DNA of 64,000 nt from Polyangiaceae bacterium. Its GTDB lineage: Bacteria; Myxococcota_A; Polyangia; Polyangiales; Polyangiaceae. The stretch is taken from assembly GCA_020633235.1 (NCBI GenBank), contig JACKEA010000008.1:248001-312000 (forward strand), written 5' to 3'. Position numbers and translations under genes: made by a program. The notes under the pieces were generated by a model. That model saw nothing but the letters and a program-made list of their open reading frames with translations. It was not told the origin of the DNA and did not search any database. Below, in pieces: positions 18,354 to 26,686 of this stretch (positions are counted from its first letter, which is position 1; every line of letters starts with the position of its first letter).

Positions 18354-20279
18354 ATGAAAGCGCGCTCCCGACTCTCGTTTGCTCGTCTCTCCCGCACGCT
18401 GCCCTTCGGGCTGCTCGCGCTCGGAGCCGCCTGCGGCTCGCCGCCCGCCGCGCAAGCGCCCTGTCCCACCGGTCCCGAACCAAGCGCGACGGCCGGAGCC
18501 ACGCCGGAGCAGGGACCGGCCACGCCGGCGGAGGCCGACGCGTTCGTGGCGCAGGTGAACCAAGACCTGAAGAAGCTGTGGACGGACGCCGAGCGCGCCG
18601 CCTGGGTGAAGGCCAACTTCATCACCCACGACACGGAAGAGATCGAGTCTCAGGAGCAAGAGGCGGTGATGGAGTACACCGCCCGCAAGATCCGCGAGTC
18701 CCAGCGCTTCGCCGACGTACAGGGCCTTTCTCCGGACACGGCGCGCATGCTCTACCTGCTGAAGTACTCGGCAGGCTTGCCGGCGCCGAGCGATCCCGCC
18801 AAACGCAAGCGCCTGGCGGAGATCGCCACGCAGATGGAGAGCATGTACGGCAAGGGTCAGTACTGCTCGCCCAAGCTCAAGGGCAAAGGGGAGGACAAGA
18901 ACAGCGAATGCCTGTCACTGGAAGAGCTCTCCAAGATCATCGGCAAGAGCCGGGATTGGGACCTGTTGCTCGAGGTGTGGAAGGGCTGGCGCACGGTCTC
19001 GCCACCCATGCGTCCGATGTATCAGGAGTTCGTGCAGCTCGGTAACGAGGGCGCCCGCGAGATCGGCTTCAACGACATGTCCGAGATCTGGAAGGGCGGC
19101 TACGACATGTCCGCCGAGGATTTCGAGAAGGAGATGGACCGGCTGTGGACCGAGGTGAAGCCGCTCTACGACCGACTGCACTGCTACGTTCGCGCGCGTC
19201 TTCGCAAGCAATACGGCGCCGATAAAATCGGCGTCAAAGCGCCGATCCCCGCCCACGTCCTCGGCAACATGTGGGCGCAGGAGTGGACCACCCTGTACCC
19301 GATGATGGAGCCCTACAAAGGGCACGGGCAGGTGAACCTCACCCCCGAGCTGGTCAAGAAGAAGTACACGCCCATCAAGATGGTGAAGCTGGGAGAAGGG
19401 TTCTTCACCAGCCTGGGCATGCCGCCGCTGCCCAAGACCTTCTGGGAGCGCAGCCTGTTCGAAAAGCCCAAGGATCGCGACGTGGTGTGCCACGCCAGCG
19501 CTTGGGACGTGAACATGAGCGGGGATCTTCGGATCAAAATGTGCATCGAGATCACCCACGAAGATCTCGTGACCATTCACCACGAGCTCGGCCACGACTA
19601 CTACTTCGAGTACTACAAGGACCAGCCGCCGCTGTTCCAGGCCGGCGCCAACGACGGCTTCCACGAGGGCATCGGCGACACCTTGGCCCTCAGCGTCACT
19701 CCCAGTTACTTGAAGAAGATCGGCCTGCTCGACAAGGTGAGCGAAGACCCCAAGGCGGATCTCAACCTGCTCATGAACCGCGCGCTGGAGGGCATCGCCT
19801 TCTTGCCCTTCGGCAAGTTGGTGGACGAGTGGCGCTGGCGGGTGTTCAGCGGCCGGGTCAAGCCCAACGACTACAACAAGGCCTGGTGGGAGCTGCGCGA
19901 GAAGTACCAGGGCGTGGCCCCGCCCGTGGCTCGCAGCGAACAGGACTTCGACCCGGGCGCCAAGTACCACGTGGCTTCCAACGTGCCGTACACGCGGTAC
20001 TTCATTGCGCGAATCCTGCAGTACCAGTTCCACCGCGCCCTGTGCCGGGCATCCGGCTACGAAGGCCCGCTGTACAAGTGCAGTATCTACGGAAACAAGG
20101 CCGCCGGTCAGAAGATGATCGCCATGTTGAAGCTGGGGGCGAGCAAGCCCTGGCCGGAGGCGCTGCGGGCCATCAGCGGCGAAACCAAGATGGATGCCAC
20201 CGCGATCATCGACTACTACAAACCGTTGATCGACTGGCTGGACGATCAGAACAAGGGTGAGCAGTGCGGTTGGGACTAG
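18354..20279 (+). CDS. M2-family (ACE-like) zinc metallopeptidase lipoprotein
   Basis: 641 residues. A signal with lipobox LGAAC at about residues 20-24 suggests lipid anchoring, then a short Pro/Ala spacer. The peptidase body matches family M2, peptidyl-dipeptidase A: zinc motif HHELGHDYYF with its catalytic Glu, and the third ligand in GFHEGIGDTLALS. Further M2-like parts include WEYLPFG-type segments (FLPFGKLVDEWRWRVF) and PYTRYFIARILQYQFH. The enzyme would release dipeptides from peptide C-termini in the periplasm or outside the cell. ATG 18354 is chosen because the signal peptide starts there, although the frame is open upstream. Confidence 0.92.
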   Translation: MKARSRLSFARLSRTLPFGLLALGAACGSPPAAQAPCPTGPEPSATAGATPEQGPATPAEADAFVAQVNQDLKKLWTDAERAAWVKANFITHDTEEIESQEQEAVMEYTARKIRESQRFADVQGLSPDTARMLYLLKYSAGLPAPSDPAKRKRLAEIATQMESMYGKGQYCSPKLKGKGEDKNSECLSLEELSKIIGKSRDWDLLLEVWKGWRTVSPPMRPMYQEFVQLGNEGAREIGFNDMSEIWKGGYDMSAEDFEKEMDRLWTEVKPLYDRLHCYVRARLRKQYGADKIGVKAPIPAHVLGNMWAQEWTTLYPMMEPYKGHGQVNLTPELVKKKYTPIKMVKLGEGFFTSLGMPPLPKTFWERSLFEKPKDRDVVCHASAWDVNMSGDLRIKMCIEITHEDLVTIHHELGHDYYFEYYKDQPPLFQAGANDGFHEGIGDTLALSVTPSYLKKIGLLDKVSEDPKADLNLLMNRALEGIAFLPFGKLVDEWRWRVFSGRVKPNDYNKAWWELREKYQGVAPPVARSEQDFDPGAKYHVASNVPYTRYFIARILQYQFHRALCRASGYEGPLYKCSIYGNKAAGQKMIAMLKLGASKPWPEALRAISGETKMDATAIIDYYKPLIDWLDDQNKGEQCGWD

Positions 20280-20298
20280 TTGCCGAGGCGGTGCTGGC

Positions 20299-21198
20299 GT
20301 GAGCTACGAGGCGCTCGCATCGCGCCTCGTCCGCGGGCGTCCACTGGTGTTGGACGCCGACACCCTCGCGTCCTTTCGCGCACGTGGCGTTGCCATGGAT
20401 ACGCCGGGCGCCGTGGGCGAGCTCTTGCGCCGGGATCCGGAGATGGTCAAGGCGCACTATGCCGCCGAGGTCGAGAGCGACGTCAACGTGCTGTGCGCCC
20501 TCACCGCAGACACCACGCCCCGCGCGCTCGCGGAGGTCGGCATGCAGCATCGCAGCGCGCTGCTCACGGGGCTTGCGGTGGACCTCGCGTTCGAGGTCAC
20601 CGTGGAGGCTGCGCGCCCGGTGGTGGTGGCGGGCGTGCTGGGCAGCGAGATGATCGCGCCCATGGCCGCGGATCGCCTGCAGGAAGAGCTCACCGAGCAC
20701 GCGCTGCGCATCGCCACGGCCGGCGTGGAAGTGATCTTGGCCCGCGGCCAGGGTTCCTTGAACGAGCTGATGGCAGCGGTGGCCGCCGGCAAGGAGGCCG
20801 AGCTACCCGTGTGGGCCATCGTGGAGTGCGCTCCTGGTGGTGAGCTCGCCGTGGGTGGGAGCTGGCGGGAGCTGGTGGCCGCACTTTCGGACGCGGGCGC
20901 CCGCGCCATCGTGTTCGAGGTCTCCAGCGTGGACGACGGCATCCAGGTGCTCGAGGGAGTGCGCGAAGAGATGAAGACGCGACAGCTCTTTCCCGGGGTG
21001 TTGCTCGCCAGCAGCGCCGAGAGCGTGCGAGGTTTCCCCAACGGCGAGGAGCCGGAGATCTGGGCGGCGCGGGCTCTGGAGCTCGACACCCACGGCGCTC
21101 GCATCATCGGCGGTGGGGCTGGCACCACGGAGTCCCACACGGAGGCGCTCGTCACGGAGCTCCGAGCCCTGCATCCCTCCATCCGCCCGCCCGCCTGA
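20299..21198 (+). CDS. homocysteine S-methyltransferase-like protein lacking the GGCC zinc motif
   Basis: 299 residues, TIM-barrel fold inferred from similarity to homocysteine methyltransferases: PLVLDADTLASFRARG near the N-terminus, VVAGVLGSEMIAP where catalytic relatives have VAGSLGP, and LPVWAIVECAPGG. Active members bind zinc through a Cys and a later GGCCGT. Here that later motif reads IIGGGAGTTESH, so the Cys pair is absent. Methyl transfer to homocysteine is therefore doubtful; the protein may be a dead paralogue or use other chemistry. Start at GTG 20299; an ATG at 20257 would overlap the peptidase gene. Confidence 0.75.
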   Translation: MSYEALASRLVRGRPLVLDADTLASFRARGVAMDTPGAVGELLRRDPEMVKAHYAAEVESDVNVLCALTADTTPRALAEVGMQHRSALLTGLAVDLAFEVTVEAARPVVVAGVLGSEMIAPMAADRLQEELTEHALRIATAGVEVILARGQGSLNELMAAVAAGKEAELPVWAIVECAPGGELAVGGSWRELVAALSDAGARAIVFEVSSVDDGIQVLEGVREEMKTRQLFPGVLLASSAESVRGFPNGEEPEIWAARALELDTHGARIIGGGAGTTESHTEALVTELRALHPSIRPPA

Positions 21199-21266
21199 GG
21201 CTCGGTTTTCACAAGGAATTTTGCGCGCGCCTTTCGCGGAGTCCGGGCCGGGCTACCCTCGAGGGC

Positions 21267-21806
21267 GTGCTAGGCGACGAGCTGAACGTGATGTTCAAGG
21301 ATGCAGCGGACCCCACGGCGGTGGAGGCCTACGCCAAGCGACAAGGCGCTTTCGACCTCAGCGCCGAGGAGCTCGCGAAATCGGATCAGGTCGAGGCCAC
21401 CCTGGAGGCCATGTACCTGATGGCGGCTTCGGATGGAGAGGTGGCTCCGGAGGAGCTGCACCAGCTCTCGGCCAGCTTGCGTGCGATGCTGGAGCCCTTC
21501 GAAGCGGAAGGCAGCGCGCTGTACGGCCTGCCACTCTTGCGCCTCGATCGGCAGCTGTCCGTCTTCGCGGAGGCGCTGGAAGCGCAAGGGCACGAAGCGC
21601 GATTGGCCAGCGTCGCCCAGCGGCTCACGACGGAAGACTCTCGCTGTCTCGCCTTCTGCATGGCAGCGGGCGTGGCGCTGGTGGACGACTTCGTGGCCAG
21701 CGGTGAAGCCGACGCCATCGAGCGCTTCGCCGCGGCGTTCCAGCTCTCCGCGGACGAGTCCCAGCATTTGCTGCGAGAAGTCCACGAGCGCATGAGCGGC
21801 GCCTGA
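21267..21806 (+). CDS. TerB-family protein
   Basis: 179 residues from a GTG start. Two TerB-like helical segments are seen: LEAMYLMAASDGEVAPEEL and, after about 80 residues, LAFCMAAGVALVDDFVASGEA. TerB-like proteins bind metal or sit in membrane-associated stress complexes; tellurite genes are not present here. No signal peptide or span. The small gene at 21848 follows after 41 bases and also starts with a GTG-CT-GAC-like start, so the two may form an operon. Confidence 0.75.
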   Translation: MLGDELNVMFKDAADPTAVEAYAKRQGAFDLSAEELAKSDQVEATLEAMYLMAASDGEVAPEELHQLSASLRAMLEPFEAEGSALYGLPLLRLDRQLSVFAEALEAQGHEARLASVAQRLTTEDSRCLAFCMAAGVALVDDFVASGEADAIERFAAAFQLSADESQHLLREVHERMSGA

Positions 21807-21847
21807 GGCTTCGACGTCGCGGCGCTGCCCACGCCCGAGAGCATGCC

Positions 21848-22117
21848 GTGCTGGACGTCGCCAAGGGCGTGGCGACCGGTAGTCCTTCCGCAACCCTCGA
21901 GGGACTCGCCAAGCTGGCGCCCAAGGACAGCTCGGCGCGGGTGGCGCTGGAGGGACTTTCGGCAGCGGCCGGCGGTGACGTGAAGGGCACCGTGGAGGCC
22001 ATCGCCAAGCTGGGGGGCGTGGACGACGAGCTCGAGACCGTACGCGCGCGGCTGCGTCAGGCGGACCAGCTCACGGCCTTGAAGCGGCGGGCTGAGGGGC
22101 GCATGGCGGGCGGCTGA
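21848..22117 (+). CDS. small uncharacterised protein
   Basis: 89 residues from a GTG. The sequence is helical and Ala/Gly/Leu-rich (DVAKGVATGSPSATLEGLAKLAP, then a charged helix ELETVRARLRQADQLTALKRR). No family recognised. It follows the TerB-like gene by 41 bases and may be co-transcribed. An ATG at 21843 is in another frame and does not give this protein. Confidence 0.5.
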   Translation: MLDVAKGVATGSPSATLEGLAKLAPKDSSARVALEGLSAAAGGDVKGTVEAIAKLGGVDDELETVRARLRQADQLTALKRRAEGRMAGG

Positions 22118-22124
22118 CCCCCTC

Positions 22125-22151
22125 TTGCGCCCCAGGCGCCGGCGCTATACT
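22125..22151 (+). promoter_or_regulatory. probable sigma-70 promoter of the gshA leader
   Basis: A TTGCGC and a good -10 TATACT are separated by 15 bases; sliding the -35 to TCTTGC gives 17. The site is 28 bases ahead of the leader start codon and is the only clear promoter-like sequence between the small upstream gene and gshA. Confidence 0.45.
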
Positions 22152-22179
22152 GCCCGACACGAAATCCGGACAGGAGGTC

Positions 22180-22254
22180 ATGGCCGAAATGGTCGGCCGT
22201 CGACACCTGTTGGACATGCGGCGCGTACAGGGCAATCGACCCGGCGAATCATGA
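22180..22254 (+). CDS. 24-residue leader ORF coupled to gshA
   Basis: An ATG preceded by AGGAGGT, close to a perfect ribosome site, starts MAEMVGRRHLLDMRR and ends in a TGA whose last bases overlap the gshA ATG as ATGA. The gshA start has no ribosome site of its own, so ribosomes finishing the leader probably restart at gshA. The leader has four Arg-Arg or basic codons and three Met but no Cys, so cysteine sensing by codon stalling is not indicated. It may simply be a coupling cistron or may regulate gshA. Confidence 0.6.
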   Translation: MAEMVGRRHLLDMRRVQGNRPGES

Positions 22255-23627
22255 GCACCATTGCCCCCAGTCCCGAGGATCGGGCCGAACGGCTCACGGA
22301 CGTTGCCCAGCTGTCCGAGCCCTTCCACGCGGCGGAGAAGCCACGGGACGTCTGGAAGATCGGCTCGGAGGCAGAAAAGTTCGGCATCCTCGCGCCCAAC
22401 GGCGAGCCCCTGTCCTACGACGGTCCGCATGGCGTGGTCCGGGTTCTCGACGCCTTGATGGGCAGCCACGGCTGGCGCGCGGACGCCGAGTACCCGGGCG
22501 GTCCCCTCATCGCGCTGAAGCGAGAGAACGCCTCCTTGACGCTCGAGCCAGGAGCCCAGCTCGAGCTCTCCGGCGCACCTCTGCCGGACATCCACTTGAT
22601 CTGCGCCGAGATGCGCGGCCACGTGGCGGAGCTCCGGCAGATCACCAGTGAGATGAACCTCTCCTGGTTGGCCGTCGGCTTTCATCCCACGGCGCGGCAA
22701 GAGGACCTGCCGTGGGTGCCCAAGCAACGCTACGCCATCATGCGGGAGTACCTGCCCACCAAGGGCACCGGTGCCCTGGACATGATGCGCCGCACCGCCA
22801 CGGTGCAGGCGAACATCGATTACTCGGACGAAGAAGACGCGATGCGCAAGCTGCGCGTCGGTCTGGTTCTGGCTCCTCTCGTCAACGCAATGACGGCGAA
22901 CTCGCCCTTTCATGAAGGGCGGCTCTCCGGCAAGAAGAGCGTTCGGGGCGACGTGTGGCTGCGCATGGATCCCTCCCGCTCCGGGCTGATCCCCGCGCTG
23001 TGGGACAAGGAACGCCCGCGCTACGTCGACTACGCGGAGTGGGTGCTGGACGCGGGCATGTTCCTGTTCAAGCGCGACGGAAAAGTGATCGCGAACACGG
23101 GGCAGACCTTCCGCAACTTCATGAAGGATGGCTATCAGGGCCACTACCCGACGATGGCCGACTGGAAGCTCCACCTGCAGACGGTGTTCCCGGAAGCGCG
23201 CCTCAAGAACACGTTGGAGTTTCGCCCTTGTGACTCGCTGCCCACGGACATGACCTGCGCGATCTCCGCGCTCTACACCGGCCTGATGTACGATGTGCAG
23301 GCCTTGGGGGAGGCCGAAGAGCTCAGCCGGACCCTGAGCTTCGAACAAGTGTCGGCGGCCCGCCCCGCTCTCGTCGCCTCGGGCCTCGCCGCGGAGATCG
23401 GTGGCCGGCCGGCCCGGGAGCTCGCCGAGCGCGTGCTCGAAATCGCGAGTGGCGGGCTTTCCCGCCGCGGCCGGCTGAACGCCCAGGGCCAAGACGAAAC
23501 CGTGCACCTCCGTCGCCTCGTGGATCTGAATCAGGCCGGGCTGTCCCCTGCAGATCGCCTCACGGAGGGGCTGTCCAACGACGATCCGGACTTGCGACGA
23601 GAAATTCTGGCTCGCACCCGCTTCTGA
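22251..23627 (+). CDS. gshA: glutamate-cysteine ligase, plant/proteobacterial (GCS2-like) type
   Basis: 458 residues, cytoplasmic. First step of glutathione synthesis: ATP-dependent ligation of glutamate and cysteine. Typical motifs: WKIGSEAEKFGI near the N-terminus, GAQLELSGAPL, LAVGFHPTARQEDLPWVPK, MMRRTATVQANIDYSDE and NTLEFRPCDSLPTD, matching the plant-type enzymes. Length is normal. The start overlaps the leader stop by four bases. gshB is not in the window. A TPR-protein gene follows after 36 bases and may be co-transcribed. Confidence 0.94.
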   Translation: MSTIAPSPEDRAERLTDVAQLSEPFHAAEKPRDVWKIGSEAEKFGILAPNGEPLSYDGPHGVVRVLDALMGSHGWRADAEYPGGPLIALKRENASLTLEPGAQLELSGAPLPDIHLICAEMRGHVAELRQITSEMNLSWLAVGFHPTARQEDLPWVPKQRYAIMREYLPTKGTGALDMMRRTATVQANIDYSDEEDAMRKLRVGLVLAPLVNAMTANSPFHEGRLSGKKSVRGDVWLRMDPSRSGLIPALWDKERPRYVDYAEWVLDAGMFLFKRDGKVIANTGQTFRNFMKDGYQGHYPTMADWKLHLQTVFPEARLKNTLEFRPCDSLPTDMTCAISALYTGLMYDVQALGEAEELSRTLSFEQVSAARPALVASGLAAEIGGRPARELAERVLEIASGGLSRRGRLNAQGQDETVHLRRLVDLNQAGLSPADRLTEGLSNDDPDLRREILARTRF

Positions 23628-23663
23628 GGCGGAAGTACCATCGGCACAAAGGGGAGTCCGCCG

Positions 23664-24425
23664 ATGAGCGATCGTCCGATGCACACGGTTCCGGGGCTGT
23701 ATCAGAAGCTCGAGCAGATCTACGCCGAGGGCGAACGCCTCATCAACGAAGGGCAGCTGCAAGCGGCAGTGGAGAAGTTCTCCGAAGGGCTCGCCCTCGA
23801 TGATCACTTCCGCCAGCGCTACGTCACCATGTACGCCCAGCGCGGCTTCGCTCATCAGCGTTTGGGCAACGTCACCGAAGCCGTCGAGGACTACAGCCGC
23901 GCCATCGAGATGGAGCCGCCCATCAATCAGGCGCAGTACCACTTCCATCGTGGCATGTGCTTCGGGAAGATGGAGGGCATGGAAGAGCGCGCCGTGGAGG
24001 ACTACACGCGCTCCATAGAGCTCTATCCCGACCATCCGGGGCCCTATCACCTGCGCGGCAAGCTCTTGGTGGACGTCTTCGAGCGCTACAAGGACGCCAT
24101 CGGGGACTTCGACCGCCTTGCCGAGCTCGCGCCCCATCCCGAAGGCTACCAGCTGCGCGGCTTTTCCAAGTACATGCTGAAGGACTACGACGGCGCCGCC
24201 GAGGATCTCGCGAAGAGCAGTGAGCTGCGCCCCGATCCGTACAACGACTACCTGGCAGCCTGCGTGTTCGCCGCCGCGGAAGACGTCCCCGCGCTGGTGG
24301 CCGCGATGCAGCGAACCCTGGCCGCCGACAAGACCTATCTCGACGCCTTCGGCCAAGACGACGAGTTTGCCGCCTATCAAGAGCACCCAGAGTTCGTGGA
24401 AGTGCTGCTGAGCCACGCGCGCTGA
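23664..24425 (+). CDS. tetratricopeptide-repeat protein
   Basis: 253 residues, soluble. About five TPR units run from residue 15 to 215: EGERLINEGQLQAAVEKFSEGLAL, AQRGFAHQRLGNVTEAVEDYSRA, AVEDYTRSIELYPDHP, YKDAIGDFDRLAELAPH and DYDGAAEDLAKSSEL. TPRs are protein-binding scaffolds; no catalytic part is seen. Start ATG 23664 follows GGGGAG at good spacing. Partner unknown; position after gshA does not suggest a pathway role. Confidence 0.85.
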   Translation: MSDRPMHTVPGLYQKLEQIYAEGERLINEGQLQAAVEKFSEGLALDDHFRQRYVTMYAQRGFAHQRLGNVTEAVEDYSRAIEMEPPINQAQYHFHRGMCFGKMEGMEERAVEDYTRSIELYPDHPGPYHLRGKLLVDVFERYKDAIGDFDRLAELAPHPEGYQLRGFSKYMLKDYDGAAEDLAKSSELRPDPYNDYLAACVFAAAEDVPALVAAMQRTLAADKTYLDAFGQDDEFAAYQEHPEFVEVLLSHAR

Positions 24426-24478
24426 AGGGTGGTTCCGCGGCGGACCGACATCCATCTGGGATGGGACTATGTCGGGGC

Positions 24479-24496
24479 AACGCGGAACCTCGCGTT
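24479..24496. other. perfect hairpin AACGCG-GAACCT-CGCGTT
   Basis: Six-base stem around a GAACCT loop, lying between the stops of convergent genes and touching the stop of the leftward one. It has no U tract, so it is not a classical terminator. A second hairpin with the same loop and a compensating stem change is at 46446-46463. Confidence 0.5.
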
Positions 24497-24828
24497 CACC
24501 GTGTGCGTCGCAGCACGAGCACCGCGGCCAGCAGTCCCAGCCACGCTCCGGATCCGTTCGCAGGGCCGGGCGACGTCGCGCATCCGGACTTCTTCTGCTT
24601 CTTGGCGCCGCTCTTGCCCGGCAGGCACAGGTTGCAGTCGTGACTGCCGCCGCCCTTGAACGCCGGCTCGCTGCACGTGGTCTTGGTGCACACCCCGGCG
24701 GTCTTGTAGTCCGGGGGCGCCGTAGCGCAGTCGGAGCCGATGTCGCTGCAGGCGTTTGGCGGCGGGACGTCGGCTAGGGCGCCGGCGGGAGTGAGCAGCA
24801 GCGCCAGGGACAGGAGCAGGCGGCGCAT
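24496..24828 (-). CDS. small secreted protein with a MYXO-CTERM-like C-terminus
   Basis: 110 residues. A signal peptide ends GALA. Six Cys in the body are likely disulfide-bonded. The C-terminus, SGCATSPGPANGSGAWLGLLAAVLVLRRTR in outline a Cys, a Gly/Pro/Ser spacer, a hydrophobic span and an Arg pair, matches the MYXO-CTERM sorting signal, which anchors myxobacterial proteins to the surface. No other domain recognised. The start overlaps the stop of the upstream YdeI-like gene by one base (TGATG), so they are coupled. Confidence 0.75.
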   Translation of the reverse strand: MRRLLLSLALLLTPAGALADVPPPNACSDIGSDCATAPPDYKTAGVCTKTTCSEPAFKGGGSHDCNLCLPGKSGAKKQKKSGCATSPGPANGSGAWLGLLAAVLVLRRTR

Positions 24829-25442
24829 CAGCGAGCCCTCGCCTTCTTGCTGGTCTTCTTCGTACGCTGACCATCACCGATCTTTTCGCCCCGGAGCAGC
24901 ATCGATACCGTCTCCTGAACACGGCGTTGCTTCGTCTCGGGGCGCTTGGCCGTCGCGATCCAGTTGCCGAAGTTTCGCTTGTGGGACGGCGCCAGTAGAC
25001 TGAAGGCTTCCTTTGCCTTGGCGTTCTTGCCGAGGGCCGCCGTCAGCTCCGTGGGGGCACGGGGTGCCTTCTTGGGCGCCTTGACGCCGGCGTCGTCCAG
25101 CGCCACCGCGTTCTTCACCAACGCCGTGACGGCCTTGGCTCGCACTTCCTTTTCATCCGTGAAGTGCACGGCGCGCATCGCCGCAGTGTTGCCGGCCCTG
25201 AGCAGCTTGTCCGGATCATCGAGCAAGGAACCCTTGTGGAACCAGACCGCGGTGTGCTTCTTGAAGGCGACGATGGAGCACACCGTCCCCTTCTTCACGA
25301 ATGCCGGAGAACCCCACTTGATGTCTTCCGTCAACTGCTTGTCTGCGGCGTGAATGGCCGCGCGCAGCTTCTTCAAGATCGGTCGAGCGTATTCGGGAGC
25401 CTTCTCCAGATAGGCGTCCACGCGAGGATTGCGATCCGGCAT
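24828..25442 (-). CDS. YdeI/OmpD-associated-family protein
   Basis: 204 residues, soluble. The N-terminal 110 residues form a DUF1801-like fold (EYARPILKKLRAAIHAADKQLTEDIKWGSPAF, VAFKKHTAVWFHKGSLLDD). The C-terminal part (LTAALGKNAKAKEAFSLLAPSHKRNFGNWI and TKQRRVQETVSMLLRGEKI) is the typical YdeI/OmdA tail. The Escherichia coli homologue links to outer-membrane protein regulation and peptide resistance, but biochemical function is unknown. ATG 25442 preferred over a TTG one codon upstream. Confidence 0.88.
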   Translation of the reverse strand: MPDRNPRVDAYLEKAPEYARPILKKLRAAIHAADKQLTEDIKWGSPAFVKKGTVCSIVAFKKHTAVWFHKGSLLDDPDKLLRAGNTAAMRAVHFTDEKEVRAKAVTALVKNAVALDDAGVKAPKKAPRAPTELTAALGKNAKAKEAFSLLAPSHKRNFGNWIATAKRPETKQRRVQETVSMLLRGEKIGDGQRTKKTSKKARAR

Positions 25443-25498
25443 CAACCAGAGGTGACAGCGCGGGTGCGCCGCGTCAACGAGGCTGATACGCTCCTAAC

Positions 25499-26068
25499 AT
25501 GAGGGTTTGGGTGTTGGCGGCATTGGTCGCTTTGGGCTGCGGGGGCGAGTCATCGGATGGCGGCGCCGGAGGAACTGCCGGAAGCGGCGGTAGCACGGGT
25601 GGAGCCGCCGGAAGTGTCACGGGCGGCGCGGCGGGCAGCGGCGGTGCCACGGGCGGCGCCGGCGGCATGGCAGGCAGCGGTGGTGCCACGGGTGGCGCCG
25701 GCGGTATGGCGGGTAGCGGCGGCACGGCGGGCAGCGGCGGGGTGGACTGCAATCCCAGCAGCGTCAGCTGCAAGGCGGCGGTTCCGAACTGCCCGGCGGG
25801 GCAAGTCCCGTCGGTGAACGCCGGCTGTTGGGGACCGTGCGTTCCCATCCTCGCCTGCTCCGCCATCTCGGATTGCTCCCAGTGCACCAGTGGCTTCTGT
25901 GCGGCGTACGTGGCGTTCACCACGGAGTACCGCTGCGTGCTTCCAACGGTCCAGTGCTCGGCCCTCGCCTGTAGCTGCCTCGCCCAGTACCTGTGCGCGG
26001 ATCCCTACTCGGCATGCACGGACAGTTCGGGGGGCCCCGCGGTGAGCTGCGAGTGCCCCACCTGTTGA
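25499..26068 (+). CDS. Cys-rich lipoprotein with Gly/Ala/Ser spacer
   Basis: 189 residues. Signal with lipobox VALGC; residues 16-80 are AGGxAGSGGATGG repeats. The last 105 residues contain about 16 Cys in several CxxC or CxC groups (FCAAYVAFTTEYRC, ACSCLAQYLC), a small disulfide-rich domain. Not assigned to a family. It belongs to the spacer-lipoprotein set of this window. The stop (TGA) faces the stop of the next convergent gene with one base between. Confidence 0.8.
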   Translation: MRVWVLAALVALGCGGESSDGGAGGTAGSGGSTGGAAGSVTGGAAGSGGATGGAGGMAGSGGATGGAGGMAGSGGTAGSGGVDCNPSSVSCKAAVPNCPAGQVPSVNAGCWGPCVPILACSAISDCSQCTSGFCAAYVAFTTEYRCVLPTVQCSALACSCLAQYLCADPYSACTDSSGGPAVSCECPTC

Positions 26069-26069
26069 C

Positions 26070-26636
26070 TCAGCCGAAGCGTTGGCGGCTGCGAACGGCA
26101 CGCGCCAGGAGCATGGCCAGGTGGCCCACGTTCACGGCCAGCTCCAAGAGCTCGCTCTGCCGCGCGTGAGCCAAACCTTCCACCTCCAGCTCCAGAGCCG
26201 CGATCACCTTCGCGGGATCCCGACGTCCCTTCTGCCGTACGGTGAGGCTTTTTTCGTGGAGCAAGTCCGCGAACCAACGGACCGCGGGACGCACCTTGCC
26301 GCTCGCGGGCCTTGGAGCCTCCGGGCCGGCGAGCACCCGCTCCCGCTCGCGCTCGCCGCGTTCGGAGACGAGAGTCTGCGATAGCTCGTCACGCTCCTTC
26401 TCGAGCTCCTGGACCCGAGCAGCGAGCCGCTCGATCATCACGGCGGGTTCTTCGTCGCCGAAGGAAAACCGCTCTCGCACGCGGTCCAGCGCTTCGACGA
26501 CCCGCGGCCAAGCAGGTTGGAGTCGCGTGAGCCGCTCCACGTGGCGGCGTTCGCGCTCGATCTCCTGACGCAGCGTCTGCACCGTGTCCCAAGCGGCGCG
26601 CTCGGTATGCTCGACCCAACGGGGGTTGGTAGGCAT
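26070..26636 (-). CDS. coiled-coil protein of unknown function
   Basis: 188 residues, no signal or span. A long charged coiled coil runs over about 15-110 (TLRQEIERERRHVERLTRL, ERLAARVQELEKERDELSQTL). The C-terminal part has KVIAALELEVEGLAHARQSELLELAVNVGHLAMLLARAV. No homologue recognised. Divergent from the TPR gene at 26687; possible structural or scaffold role. Confidence 0.65.
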   Translation of the reverse strand: MPTNPRWVEHTERAAWDTVQTLRQEIERERRHVERLTRLQPAWPRVVEALDRVRERFSFGDEEPAVMIERLAARVQELEKERDELSQTLVSERGERERERVLAGPEAPRPASGKVRPAVRWFADLLHEKSLTVRQKGRRDPAKVIAALELEVEGLAHARQSELLELAVNVGHLAMLLARAVRSRQRFG

Positions 26637-26686
26637 GGCGAAGAGTCAGCGTACGGGAAGACGACCACCGCTGAAAAGGCCGGGGT

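Noticed and set aside
22071..24455. 794-codon leftward frame across gshA and the TPR gene
   Set aside because: It is antisense to gshA and TPR genes whose proteins are clearly real; its translation shows no known domain and is typical of GC-rich shadow frames.
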